Origin: Pseudomonadota bacterium
GTDB lineage: Bacteria; Pseudomonadota; Alphaproteobacteria; Rhizobiales; Beijerinckiaceae
DNA length: 32,261 nucleotides
Direction of reading: 5' to 3'
Assembly (NCBI GenBank): GCA_023386155.1
Contig: JAEWKH010000061.1
Coordinates: 1 to 32,261 of the forward strand
The notes under the pieces are model-generated. The model saw only the letters and a list, made by a program, of their open reading frames with translations, was not told the DNA's origin and did not search any database. This document shows positions 16,634 to 24,873 of the stretch, piece by piece; the stretch's first letter is position 1, and each line of letters opens with the position of its first letter. The position numbers were made by a program, and so were the translations under genes.

Positions 16634-18490
16634 ATGAGCCGGCACCGCGCCTCAACCCTGATCGCCGCGCTCCTGGCAGGCCTCTGGGGTGCCGGGCTTG
16701 CTTTCCCGCACTGGCAGGGCAACCCCTCCGTTCTCGACCGCCTGGAGGCACCCCTGACCGATTTGCGGTTTCTGATCCAGGGCCCGCGTCCGGCCCCGGA
16801 TGCGGTCACCATCATCGCCATCGACGATCAGACGGCCCGTGAAACCGGATCCTATCCCCTGCCCAGGGCCACCATGGCTCGCCTGGTTTCCGCGCTGGGG
16901 CACATGAAGCCGAAAGTGGTCGCGCTCGACATCCTGTTCATCGATCCGGGCCCTGCGGAGGGCGATCTTGCGCTTGCGGATGCCCTCCGGGAAACGCCCA
17001 GCGTGCTTGCAGCGGCAGGCCTGTTCAAGCGCGGCCCGCAAGGCCAGCCTGAGGCCGTCGATGACGATCTCCAGGACCTCCCTGCCGCGCAGAACCTGCT
17101 TCTCCCGCTTGAATCGCTGGCCAGCGTCGCGGCTCTTGGTTTCGTCAACCTTTCCACGGATGCATCGGGTGTTCCGCGGCATGTTCCCCTGCTCCTGCGC
17201 TCTGAAGGCCGGATCCTGCCCTCCTTTCCGCTGCGATCCGCCTCCATCGCCATGGGCCGCGATCCTGTCCTTCGACCGGACGCCATCGATATCGACGGCA
17301 TCTCGACCAGCACCGAAAGAGGATACGCTCTGCCTCTTCGCTTCTATGGTCCGGGCGGAACCGTTCGCACGATCAGCGCGAGTCAGATCCTCAGCGGCAA
17401 GACCGGAGACGATGCCGTTCGCGACAAGGTGGTCGTGATCGGCGCGACGGTGACAGGCGGCGGCGACACCTTTCCGACGCCCTTCGATCCTGTTCTTCCA
17501 GGCGTCGAGGCCCTGGCGACAGCCATCGCCCACCTGATGGTCGGCGATGGGCTCGTAAGGGACCGGCAGGTGCGTCTCATCGATGCCGTCGTGGCTGTCA
17601 TCCTGCCGGTCCTCTTCGTTCTTCTTCTCGCTTGGCATCGCAGCCTCTGGGGGTTGGCCCTGATCGCCGGCATCCTCACCTTATGGATCGGGTTCACCAT
17701 CGCGGCATTCACCCAGGGCATCTGGCTCAGTGCCGCGCTGCCTCTTGCAGCGGCAGCGCCTCCTGTCATTCTCTTTGGCGCGGCGCAGCTCTGGCTCGAC
17801 CGCAGCCGGGCGGAGCGCCTCAGCATACAGAGCAGAACCTTGCTGGGTTTCCAGCCCCCGAGCCTGGCCGCGCGGCTGACGCATGATCCGGCGTTTCTCA
17901 CGGAACCCGTCCACCAGAAGGCTGCGGTGATCTTCATCGATCTATCGGGGTTCACGGGGTTGACCGAGATCCTCCCCCTGGACGAGGTCCGCGAGCTTCT
18001 GCGGAGCTTCCACGCGCTTGTCGATCAGGAAGCCGTGCGCAGCGCGGGCATCGTCGCCAGCTTCATGGGCGATGGCGCGATGATCCTGTTCGGACTGCCG
18101 GAACCTTCTCCGCAGGATGCCGGACATGCCTTAACGGCCTGTGTCGCCCTGTGCACGCGCATGGAGACCTGGCTTGCGTCGCTGCCGGAGGCGACAGCAT
18201 CGCACCTAGGGTTCAAGATCGGCGCCCATTACGGGCAGATCATCGCATCGCGGCTCGGAGGCGACAGCCATCAGCACATCACCGCGACGGGCGATACGGT
18301 CAATGTGGCAAGCCGGCTGATGGAAGTGGCGGCCTTCCGTCATGTCGAGCTTGCTTTGAGCGACGCCCTCTACCACGCGGCGGGGCCAGAGCGCTCGGTA
18401 CTCGAATCCGGAAGTCTCGAAGGTCCATTCGCCACATCGATCCGTGGCCGGGCAGGTTCGATCGCGGTCTTGTTCTGGAAGAGAAACTGA
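16634..18490 (+). CDS. CHASE2-domain class III adenylate/guanylate cyclase
   Basis: The product is 618 residues from ATG 16634. It has an N-terminal membrane helix (about 7-25), a periplasmic CHASE2 sensor domain (about 30-310, with VTIIAIDDQTARETGSYPLP and VVALDILFIDPGPAEGD), three membrane helices (about 314-395) and a cytoplasmic class III cyclase domain (about 428-600). Both metal-binding aspartates are present (FIDLSGFT near 436 and GDGAMILFG near 480), as are the transition-state Asn and Arg in TVNVASRLM. The usual substrate-selecting Lys before the second metal site (KFIGD type) is Ser here (ASFMGD), and its partner position is Thr. Nucleotide specificity therefore cannot be called with confidence; cAMP is likely. 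It forms a two-gene unit with the FecR-like protein. Confidence 0.9.
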   Translation: MSRHRASTLIAALLAGLWGAGLAFPHWQGNPSVLDRLEAPLTDLRFLIQGPRPAPDAVTIIAIDDQTARETGSYPLPRATMARLVSALGHMKPKVVALDILFIDPGPAEGDLALADALRETPSVLAAAGLFKRGPQGQPEAVDDDLQDLPAAQNLLLPLESLASVAALGFVNLSTDASGVPRHVPLLLRSEGRILPSFPLRSASIAMGRDPVLRPDAIDIDGISTSTERGYALPLRFYGPGGTVRTISASQILSGKTGDDAVRDKVVVIGATVTGGGDTFPTPFDPVLPGVEALATAIAHLMVGDGLVRDRQVRLIDAVVAVILPVLFVLLLAWHRSLWGLALIAGILTLWIGFTIAAFTQGIWLSAALPLAAAAPPVILFGAAQLWLDRSRAERLSIQSRTLLGFQPPSLAARLTHDPAFLTEPVHQKAAVIFIDLSGFTGLTEILPLDEVRELLRSFHALVDQEAVRSAGIVASFMGDGAMILFGLPEPSPQDAGHALTACVALCTRMETWLASLPEATASHLGFKIGAHYGQIIASRLGGDSHQHITATGDTVNVASRLMEVAAFRHVELALSDALYHAAGPERSVLESGSLEGPFATSIRGRAGSIAVLFWKRN

Positions 18491-18498
18491 ATCCAAGG

Positions 18499-18521
18499 GC
18501 TCCGGTGAGATTCACCGGAGC
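18499..18521. terminator. Hairpin terminator between convergent cyclase and TPR genes
   Basis: Gctccggtga (18499-18508) and tcaccggagc (18512-18521) form a perfect 10-bp stem with a 3-base loop, eight bases past the cyclase stop. It is followed by tcttcctc on the plus strand. Since the TPR gene ends at 18555 on the other strand, the hairpin probably works in both directions. Confidence 0.8.
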
Positions 18522-18554
18522 TCTTCCTCATGATCGGCATTCCATGCTGCGAGA

Positions 18555-20435
18555 TCAGAGCTGATCGGGGGCAGGCATGCTCGCGCCGAACCAGTTCTTC
18601 TGCATCAGCGTCTGCGCTTCCTCGACGGTTTTCTGATCACCACGCGCCCTTGCGGCGAGAAGCAATCCCGCGGCAGCCCAGCCGTTGTTCGGCGAGCGCT
18701 GGAGCGCAGCGCGGAAGGCATCCTCCGCCTCCGCGGCTTTTCCCTGCGCCATCAGCGCCGCGCCGAGCGACTGATGCACCGGATAGTACCAGTAGGGCGG
18801 CTCCATGTAGGGTAGCCGATCCTGGATGGCGGCCGCCTCCGCGAACAGCGTGGCGGCCTTTGCCTGGTCTCCTGCGGCCTGCGCGATCCTGGCCTCGATC
18901 TCGCGCGCGGCAATGGTCAGCACATCCGGTCCGGGCACGCCTGCATCGGGCAAGGCCGTGATCTCAGGTCTTCTTGCCAGGGCCTCGATGGCGGCCGCTT
19001 CGGCGCGCGCTTCATCGGCGCGGCCGAGACGGGCCAGAGCGACGCCGCGGGCATAATGCCATGCGGATTCCACGAACGGGAAATCTCCCGGCGGCTTCGG
19101 AAGCGCCAGCACATCCTCGGGCTTCGAGAAGAGAGCATGGGCGTTGTATGGCGCAGCGGCGATCGGCTGCGTCCACGGCACTTCACGCTTGGCCCGGTCC
19201 GAGACGATGCCCGACAGCTTCCGGGCGGCATCGATCGCCGTCCCCCCGTCTCCTCCCGTCAGAGCCGAGACCATGACGAAATGGACGTTGTGGGCGTAGT
19301 AGGCCTCGGAATAGAGAAGGCTTGCCGAACCCTGCTTCAGGAACGCCTCATCGGCCGCCGCCGCGCGCACATTGGCGTCGAGGCTCTCGCGCCAGCGCCC
19401 GAGGCGATACCAGATGTGGCTCGGCATGTGCACGAGATGTCCCGCGCCCGGGATCAGCTTTTCCAGCCGCTCCGCATGCGGCGCAGCCCGCTCCGGATGG
19501 TCGGACGATTCGACCGCATGGATGTAGAGGTGGATGGCGCCGGGATGATTGGGATTTGCCTCCAAAGGCCCGAGCTGGCGCGTTCCGAGAACGCCCTCGA
19601 TCAGCGCGACGATCTTCTCGGTCTTCCCCTTCGGGGTCTTTCCGCCGTCCGCCCAGTAATCCCATGGCGTGAGATTCATGAGCGCATCCGCCGTGAGCAG
19701 CGCCACATGGGCATTCTGCGGGAATCTGGCCTGCACCGCCTCCATCGCGTCCGCATAGGCCTGATCGAGGGCCTTCCGGTCGGCATTGGGATCGGGCGAG
19801 TGCCGCTTCGACAATGCCTCTACCAACGCAACCTGCAGGTCGTCGCCGTCCGGCGCAAGACTCCGCGCCTTCTCGAGCACGACGAGCGCGCGTGCATTGG
19901 CGTCGGCATCCATCGGGTAGTTGATATGCGGACCGAGAACCCAGGCCTCGCCCCACAGGCACATGGCGCAGCTTGGATCGAGTTCCTGCGCGGCCCGGAA
20001 GGAGCGCGCCGCCTCCGCATGATTGAAGCCCCAGCCCAACCGGTAACCCTGGTCGAAATAGGCCTGAGCCTGTCCGTTCCGGTCTCTGGTCGCAGCCCAG
20101 GAGAGTTGGCCCAGATTGTCGTAAAGGGGCGGCTTCTCCTCCGAGCGCGGTGCCGCGGCTCCCCGCGGCAGGTCGCGGCTGTAGGCGCCGAGTTCCGTGC
20201 GCTTCGGCTGAGCCTGCTGCGGCTGCGACTGGAGCTGCGCGACGGTCATATCGTGACCGGCACCATGCTGGCCCGAATTCTGCAGGGCGTGGAGCATCCG
20301 CACGCGCGGGCTGTCATGACTTCCGAGCGGACACGCATCGACGGCACTTCCCGCAATGATTGCCAGGACGGCCGTTGCCGAGAGGAGAGCGGATCTCGCC
20401 GAGAGAGGGCAGCGATGGGCGATGAAGGTCGTCAT
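18555..20435 (-). CDS. Exported TPR-repeat protein with histidine-rich core
   Basis: The product is 626 residues from ATG 20435; an in-frame GTG six bases earlier is also possible. A signal peptide (LSARSALLSATAVLAIIAGS, cleavage near Ala-Cys) suggests export, and the Cys just after it (SAVDACPLGS) is not a clean lipobox. A linker to about residue 100 precedes TPR-like helices (AYFDQGYRLGWGFNHAEAAR; FRAAQELDPSCAMCLWGEAW) and C-terminal TPRs (HQSLGAALMAQGKAAEAEDA). A central patch (about 290-345) is rich in His: NHPGAIHLYIHAVESSDHPE and GAGHLVHMPSHIW. I recognise this arrangement as a conserved but uncharacterised TPR family. The histidines could bind a metal or a cofactor (inference). It is divergent from a GlxA-type regulator gene. 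Confidence 0.8.
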   Translation of the reverse strand: MTTFIAHRCPLSARSALLSATAVLAIIAGSAVDACPLGSHDSPRVRMLHALQNSGQHGAGHDMTVAQLQSQPQQAQPKRTELGAYSRDLPRGAAAPRSEEKPPLYDNLGQLSWAATRDRNGQAQAYFDQGYRLGWGFNHAEAARSFRAAQELDPSCAMCLWGEAWVLGPHINYPMDADANARALVVLEKARSLAPDGDDLQVALVEALSKRHSPDPNADRKALDQAYADAMEAVQARFPQNAHVALLTADALMNLTPWDYWADGGKTPKGKTEKIVALIEGVLGTRQLGPLEANPNHPGAIHLYIHAVESSDHPERAAPHAERLEKLIPGAGHLVHMPSHIWYRLGRWRESLDANVRAAAADEAFLKQGSASLLYSEAYYAHNVHFVMVSALTGGDGGTAIDAARKLSGIVSDRAKREVPWTQPIAAAPYNAHALFSKPEDVLALPKPPGDFPFVESAWHYARGVALARLGRADEARAEAAAIEALARRPEITALPDAGVPGPDVLTIAAREIEARIAQAAGDQAKAATLFAEAAAIQDRLPYMEPPYWYYPVHQSLGAALMAQGKAAEAEDAFRAALQRSPNNGWAAAGLLLAARARGDQKTVEEAQTLMQKNWFGASMPAPDQL

Positions 20436-20441
20436 GAGCAC

Positions 20442-20601
20442 AGATTCCCAGGTTGATGGCAGAGTGAGCGCACGCGGGCGCGAACTTCCGGCGCCGTGCA
20501 GCGACGCAGCGGACTCAGCTTCATTGTGCCCTGGAGTTTACTTGCCCAGGAGAGGCGATCATGACAACGTAAGGGGGCAAAACTGCCAGGGAGACACGCC
20601 G
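20442..20601. promoter_or_regulatory. Divergent promoter region, TPR gene / GlxA-type regulator
   Basis: These 160 bases separate the two divergent start sites and must carry both promoters. I see no clear AraC-type operator repeat by eye. Confidence 0.45.
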
Positions 20602-21672
20602 ATGCTCCATGTGGTCGTTCTGTTCCTGAATGGCGGATGCGCCTCGACGGCGCTTCTTCCGATGGAGATCTTCCGCAATGCCGGAGTCCTTTGGAATCTC
20701 CTGAGCGGCAGGGTGCCGGAGCCACGTTTTCGCGTCACGACAGCATCCCTCGGAGGCGGGCCCGCCGTCACGGATCAGCTGGTTTCGCTCCTCCCCTCAT
20801 GTGCCGTCGAGACTATGGATCGGCCTGACATCGTCTTCGTTCCGGCAGGCGGTTTGCCGCTCGATACAATGATGCAGACGGGCTATTCCATCGATGCCGT
20901 CATCGAGAGCAATGCAGCCATCGTTCCCTGGCTGAAGACCTGGGCCGGTGCAGGTGCAAGGATCGCCGGCGTCTGCTCGGGCGTGGCCCTGCTGGCGGAG
21001 GCAGGATTGCTCGATGGGAAGCGCGCAACAACCCATTGGGCACTGGCCGATGTCTACCGCAAGCGCTTTCCCCATGTGGACTGGCAGCCGGACTACCTCA
21101 TCACCGATGCCGGAGATGTCACCTGCAGCGGAGGCATCAACTCGGCCGCGGATCTGAGCCTTTATCTCGTCGAGAGGTTTGCTGGCCGCGACATCGCCCT
21201 GGAATGCGCCAAGGCCTTGCTGATCGAGATGCCGCGCACATGGCAGGTCGCATTCGCGGACGTGATGCTGCGCAAGGACCACAACGATGAAAGCATCCAA
21301 CGGGCGCAGGATTGGGTGCACAGGCATTATCGGCGGCCTATCGGAGTGGATGCCATGGCCGCGCGCGTGGGAATGAGCCCCCGCAACTTCGTCCGCCGCT
21401 TCAAGGACGCGACGGGGCATACTCCCCTGAGTTACATCCACACGATCCGCGTCACCATGGCCAAGAGGCTCCTGGAGGATGGACAGCAGACCATCCAGGA
21501 GGTGAGCCAGGCTGTCGGCTATGAGGACGTGATCTTCTTCCGGGATCTCTTCAAGCGCCACACGGGGATATGCCCGACGGAATATCGAACCCGCTTCGGA
21601 ACACCGCCCATCACGAATCCCGTCAATCGGCGCGGTTCCCGCATCGAGGTTCCGGCTGGACCCTCGTGGTGA
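20602..21672 (+). CDS. GlxA-family transcriptional regulator (DJ-1/PfpI domain plus AraC HTH)
   Basis: The product is 356 residues from ATG 20602, with CAGGGAG eight bases upstream; the longer frame from 20356 overlaps the TPR gene and is rejected. Residues about 1-180 form a DJ-1/PfpI (class I glutamine amidotransferase-like) domain with Cys125 in the nucleophile-elbow position (AGVCSGVALL). Residues about 235-335 form two AraC-type helix-turn-helices (IGVDAMAARVGMSPRNFVRR; TIQEVSQAVGYEDVIFFRDL). GlxA-type proteins include activators of carnitine, arginine and glycine-betaine catabolism, so the domain pair signals metabolite sensing; the ligand is unknown here. The adjacent divergent TPR gene is the natural first candidate target. 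Confidence 0.9.
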   Translation: MLHVVVLFLNGGCASTALLPMEIFRNAGVLWNLLSGRVPEPRFRVTTASLGGGPAVTDQLVSLLPSCAVETMDRPDIVFVPAGGLPLDTMMQTGYSIDAVIESNAAIVPWLKTWAGAGARIAGVCSGVALLAEAGLLDGKRATTHWALADVYRKRFPHVDWQPDYLITDAGDVTCSGGINSAADLSLYLVERFAGRDIALECAKALLIEMPRTWQVAFADVMLRKDHNDESIQRAQDWVHRHYRRPIGVDAMAARVGMSPRNFVRRFKDATGHTPLSYIHTIRVTMAKRLLEDGQQTIQEVSQAVGYEDVIFFRDLFKRHTGICPTEYRTRFGTPPITNPVNRRGSRIEVPAGPSW

Positions 21673-21691
21673 GGCGCGACAGGCCGCGCCT
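21672..21691 (+). terminator. Probable hairpin terminator after the GlxA-type regulator
   Basis: Aggcgcg (21672-21678) and cgcgcct (21685-21691) make a 7-bp GC-rich stem with a 6-base loop right at the regulator's stop codon. It is followed by tcgccttatg. The T-tract is weak. Confidence 0.55.
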
Positions 21692-21722
21692 TCGCCTTAT
21701 GGCCGGATCGACCTCTTGTCGA

Positions 21723-21887
21723 TTACGCGCTCTGCTCTTCCGTCGCGCGCTCGATCCGGGTCGACCGTCTTTTTTCGCGGCGCAGGCGCTTCATCAGGGC
21801 GATAGACGCAATCATCGTGCGCTCAAGCTCAGACAATATATTGTCCGCATCCATGGCGAGCGTTAGGTTCTTTCGTTCCAACTTCAT
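21723..21887 (-). CDS. Possible small charged helical protein, hypothetical
   Basis: The frame MKLERKNLTLAMDADNILSE and onward gives 54 residues ending ERATEEQSA. Composition is strongly charged with heptad-like leucine/isoleucine spacing (NILSELERTMIASIALMKRL), suggesting a helical or coiled-coil peptide. The start is uncertain: an extended frame reaches TTG 21959, and no good ribosome site precedes ATG 21887. It resembles no family I recognise. It could be a real small protein in an otherwise empty gap, or an open frame by chance. Confidence 0.35.
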   Translation of the reverse strand: MKLERKNLTLAMDADNILSELERTMIASIALMKRLRREKRRSTRIERATEEQSA

Positions 21888-22125
21888 CAGCAACCCGTTC
21901 TGCTTTTCCAATGTTACGATTGGATATACTTCAAGGTAAGCGGCGCAGTGCGGCTGCAATATGGCAAATTGTGAGTGAGGTTAACCGATCAACTTGCTAT
22001 AACGGATTAAGACTTTGCGAACGATCTAACAATTCAATAAGCGGTGCAGGCAGCAGCTTCTGCTCCACACAGACGAAGGCGATACTGCCATCGACGAGAA
22101 CGCGATCAGGATTTCCGCATCTGCA
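21888..22125. other. AT-richer gap downstream of rhaK
   Basis: Together with 21673-21887 this makes a 453-base region with no securely identified gene. From rhaK's TGA the same frame stays open for another 42 codons to TAG at 21997-21999. No terminator is clear: the only stem is agcag/ctgct near 22050. Confidence 0.45.
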
Positions 22126-23502
22126 TCAGGACTGAACCGCGTCCCCAACCCGGCGCTCCCAATCCCGGCAATATTGCCTGAACCCTTCGGGAAGCTGGCA
22201 GGAGCCGGTTTCCCGCCCTTCCTGCAATGAGGCCGGAACCGAAGAGCCAAGCGCCAGAAGAGCCGCACCGACACTCGTTCCGGTGGAACTGGAAACGGAG
22301 ACGACGCGGCGTCCGGTTGCCTGCGACAGGGCCTCTCCGTAAAGGGCGTTGCGTGCGAAAGGTCCTTCCACAATGACGGGGCCTGCCGCGCGGGTCAGGT
22401 CGAGGCAGGCCTTCGTCATGAGAGCGGCGTAGAGCGAGGCCGCGACATAGGTTTCGTCCACGTCCAATGCATGCGAGGCATTGACGACCCGGTGCTCGGC
22501 ACCGGGGAACGGGCCGCATCCCGGCACGACGCTCGGCGTCAGGAGGATCCGCTCCTCCACGACACGGCGGAGGGCTTCCGGTGTCGCCATCCCCTGCCCT
22601 TTTGTCAGCAGTTCGAACTCGCGTCCTCCCATGAAGCGAGCGGACGGAACGGCACGGCCGAGGGCGTCCACATTGGCGAGGGTGTCACGATTTTCATCGA
22701 GATGATCGAGGTCGCCGCCGACTGCGAAGGTCACGACCCATGTGCCTGTCGAGACCACGGCAAACGGAGCTTCGTGCCGGGCGAGATGAGGGAGGAGCGA
22801 AGCGTTCGAGTCGTGAATGCCGCAATGAACCGGCACAGGCCGGGCAAGTCCGATCTTTGCGGCAATCTCCTCCGTCACATAGCCAAGACGATCGGACGGC
22901 TTCCGAACAGGGGCCAGCTTGTCGGCGATCCCGAGCCTCTCGACGAGGGAGGAGAAGCCACCCAGCCTCGGCCTCCAGAGATCGGTATGGCAGCCCAGGG
23001 ACGTGACCTCGGTGGCAGCGTTTCCTGTCAGCCTCCAACCCCAATATTGCGGGTAGGTGACGATGGTCCGCACTTTCCTGAAGGCTTCCGGAAATGTCGC
23101 TTTCTGATAGTGGACCTGCGCTCCGAGATTGAGTCCTCCGGGCAGGCGTGGCGAGAACGTCTCCAAAAAGGATGGTCTGATTGCGTCATAGGCGGCCACG
23201 ATCTCCGCCGGATAACGGAACTCGTAATCGAGAACGGGCAGCGCCAGCGCTGTCTCTCCCAGCAGCGCTCCGCTCGCCCCGTGAGCGGTGACCGAAATGG
23301 CCTCGAACCCGAATTCCCCGTTGAGCTCCTTCAGGGAATCCAGGAAGAACGTGAAGATCCCGTCCACGTCGAAATGCGGGTAAGGCCCGTCGCTCAGCAC
23401 CCTGTTGGGACGCGCGCGGGCAGCGACCTCAAGCCTCTTCCCGGCATCCACGATAACGGCTTTCACATTGGTCTTGCCGACATCGAGCACTGCGACATTC
23501 AT
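22126..23502 (-). CDS. rhaK: L-rhamnulose kinase RhaK (FGGY carbohydrate kinase family)
   Basis: The product is 458 residues. It has the FGGY/hexokinase-fold ATPase pattern: phosphate-1 loop LDVGKTNVKAVIVDAG at the N-terminus, a central acidic region (PVHCGIHDSNASLLPHL), phosphate-2 loop VSTGTWVVTF (about 250) and an ADP-binding region VEGPFARNALYGEAL. It phosphorylates L-rhamnulose to L-rhamnulose-1-phosphate in the cytoplasm. It starts four bases after the rhaU stop, as last gene of rhaRSTPQUK. In Rhizobium leguminosarum, RhaK of this locus type is also needed for rhamnose transport by the ABC importer; whether that holds here is inference. Gene order and neighbours support rhamnulose over other ketoses. 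Confidence 0.92.
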   Translation of the reverse strand: MNVAVLDVGKTNVKAVIVDAGKRLEVAARARPNRVLSDGPYPHFDVDGIFTFFLDSLKELNGEFGFEAISVTAHGASGALLGETALALPVLDYEFRYPAEIVAAYDAIRPSFLETFSPRLPGGLNLGAQVHYQKATFPEAFRKVRTIVTYPQYWGWRLTGNAATEVTSLGCHTDLWRPRLGGFSSLVERLGIADKLAPVRKPSDRLGYVTEEIAAKIGLARPVPVHCGIHDSNASLLPHLARHEAPFAVVSTGTWVVTFAVGGDLDHLDENRDTLANVDALGRAVPSARFMGGREFELLTKGQGMATPEALRRVVEERILLTPSVVPGCGPFPGAEHRVVNASHALDVDETYVAASLYAALMTKACLDLTRAAGPVIVEGPFARNALYGEALSQATGRRVVSVSSSTGTSVGAALLALGSSVPASLQEGRETGSCQLPEGFRQYCRDWERRVGDAVQS

Positions 23503-23506
23503 GGGA

Positions 23507-23830
23507 TCATGCCATATGGAAGACGGTGACGAGCGGCTTATCGACCGGCGAGTTGTCGGGGTTCGTCGCCATGATGTCGGCCATGTGGGCCCACCATCGC
23601 TTCATCACCGGATGGCTCGGCAGATCCACCATGCGGTGATCCGTCCTGCGCCACAGCACCCCGAACAATATGCCCGTCTCCCGGTCGAGATGGATGGAGT
23701 AATCCTCGATGCCCGTCTCCTTCAGGAGTTCGACGAGCTCCGGCCAGATCGCGTCATGGCGGCGGCGATACTCCTCCTCCATGCCGGGATTGAGCTGCAT
23801 CTTGAAGGCGACTTTTTCCTTTGCGCTCAT
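23507..23830 (-). CDS. rhaU: L-rhamnose mutarotase RhaU
   Basis: The product is 107 residues (MSAKEKVAFKMQLNPGMEEE...), close to the usual 104. Family features are FKMQLNPG near the start, the YRRRHDAIWPEL motif with the catalytic His, YSIHLDRETGILFGVL, and the end segment HPVMKRWWAHMADIM. It interconverts alpha and beta anomers of L-rhamnose, supplying the form used by the isomerase. The start codon overlaps the rhaQ stop (ATGA, 23827-23830), so the start is secure; a much longer frame through it is an artefact. Confidence 0.94.
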   Translation of the reverse strand: MSAKEKVAFKMQLNPGMEEEYRRRHDAIWPELVELLKETGIEDYSIHLDRETGILFGVLWRRTDHRMVDLPSHPVMKRWWAHMADIMATNPDNSPVDKPLVTVFHMA

Positions 23831-24873
23831 GCTGCGGCCTTTGAACGGATGCGACGGACGACGATCGGCAAGGCGATGACGAGGATCAGCAGCAGGCCGA
23901 TGAAGATCGACATGACGATGCCGGGAACGTTGAGAAGCCCGAGGCCGAAGGTCACGAGTCCCATGACGAGGGCGGCCAGGACGACGCCCGGAATGGAGCC
24001 CGAGCCGCCGAGGATGCTGACGCCGCCGAGCACCGCCATGGTGACGACCTCGAGCTCCCATCCAGCCGCGATGGTGTGGCGCGTCGAGCCCAACCGCGAC
24101 GTCAGGCAGATAGCGGCAAACCCGCTCATGAGGCCCGTCATCAGGAAGAGGATGAACTTGGTCCGTTGCACCGGGATGCCGGAGAACTGCGCCGCAAAGG
24201 CATTGTTGCCGATGGCGTAGATCCGGCGCCCGAAGGCGGTCCAGTGGAGCAGAATGCCGAAGGCGAGAGCGAAAACGACGAAGGCCACCATCTCGAAGGT
24301 GACGACCTCGAATCCCGGCAGCGTGGGCCACCAGGAGAAATCCGACATGTAGCCCTGACCGAACCACGCAAAGCTCGACGGATAGCCGCCATAGGCCTGA
24401 TCGCCGAGGACGATCTGCGCGATGCCGCGGAACAGGCTCATGGTGCCGATGGTCACCACGATGGACGGAAGCCCGATGCGCGCCACCAGGACACCGTTGA
24501 AGGCGCCGCAGAGCAATCCGACTCCGAGGCCGATCCCAACGAGGGCCGGGGTCTGAAAGCCTGCCTGCGCGGCCGCTCCCATGGCGGTCGAAGCCAGCGC
24601 GATGACGGCCGCCACCGAAAGATCGATCTCGCCTGAGATGATCAGAAGCGTCATCGCAAAGGCGATCATCGCCTTCTCGGTGAAATTGTATGTCGCGTCC
24701 GACAGGTTCCACGGATCGAGGAAGTGCGGGGAGGCAAACGAGTTTGCGATGAAGATCGCGATGGCGACGGCGGCGAGCAGCGTCTCCCAGCTGCCGAGAA
24801 TCCGCCCGGCCGGGGTCGAGAGCCTGTCGGGGATGTGCCGCGCCGGCTGCTTCTCGAGGGTAAGCGTGCTCAT
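23827..24873 (-). CDS. rhaQ: L-rhamnose ABC transporter permease RhaQ
   Basis: The product is 348 residues with a hydrophilic N-terminus of about 30 residues and eight to ten membrane helices. It belongs to the RbsC/BPD_transp_2 sugar permease family. Typical segments are TLLIISGEIDLSVAAVIALA, GVLVARIGLPSIVVTIGTMS and VTMAVLGGVSILGGSGSIPG. It probably forms a heterodimeric channel with RhaP, encoded just upstream with an ATGA overlap (24870-24873). P and Q are assigned by order as in the Rhizobium leguminosarum locus. Confidence 0.92.
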   Translation of the reverse strand: MSTLTLEKQPARHIPDRLSTPAGRILGSWETLLAAVAIAIFIANSFASPHFLDPWNLSDATYNFTEKAMIAFAMTLLIISGEIDLSVAAVIALASTAMGAAAQAGFQTPALVGIGLGVGLLCGAFNGVLVARIGLPSIVVTIGTMSLFRGIAQIVLGDQAYGGYPSSFAWFGQGYMSDFSWWPTLPGFEVVTFEMVAFVVFALAFGILLHWTAFGRRIYAIGNNAFAAQFSGIPVQRTKFILFLMTGLMSGFAAICLTSRLGSTRHTIAAGWELEVVTMAVLGGVSILGGSGSIPGVVLAALVMGLVTFGLGLLNVPGIVMSIFIGLLLILVIALPIVVRRIRSKAAA

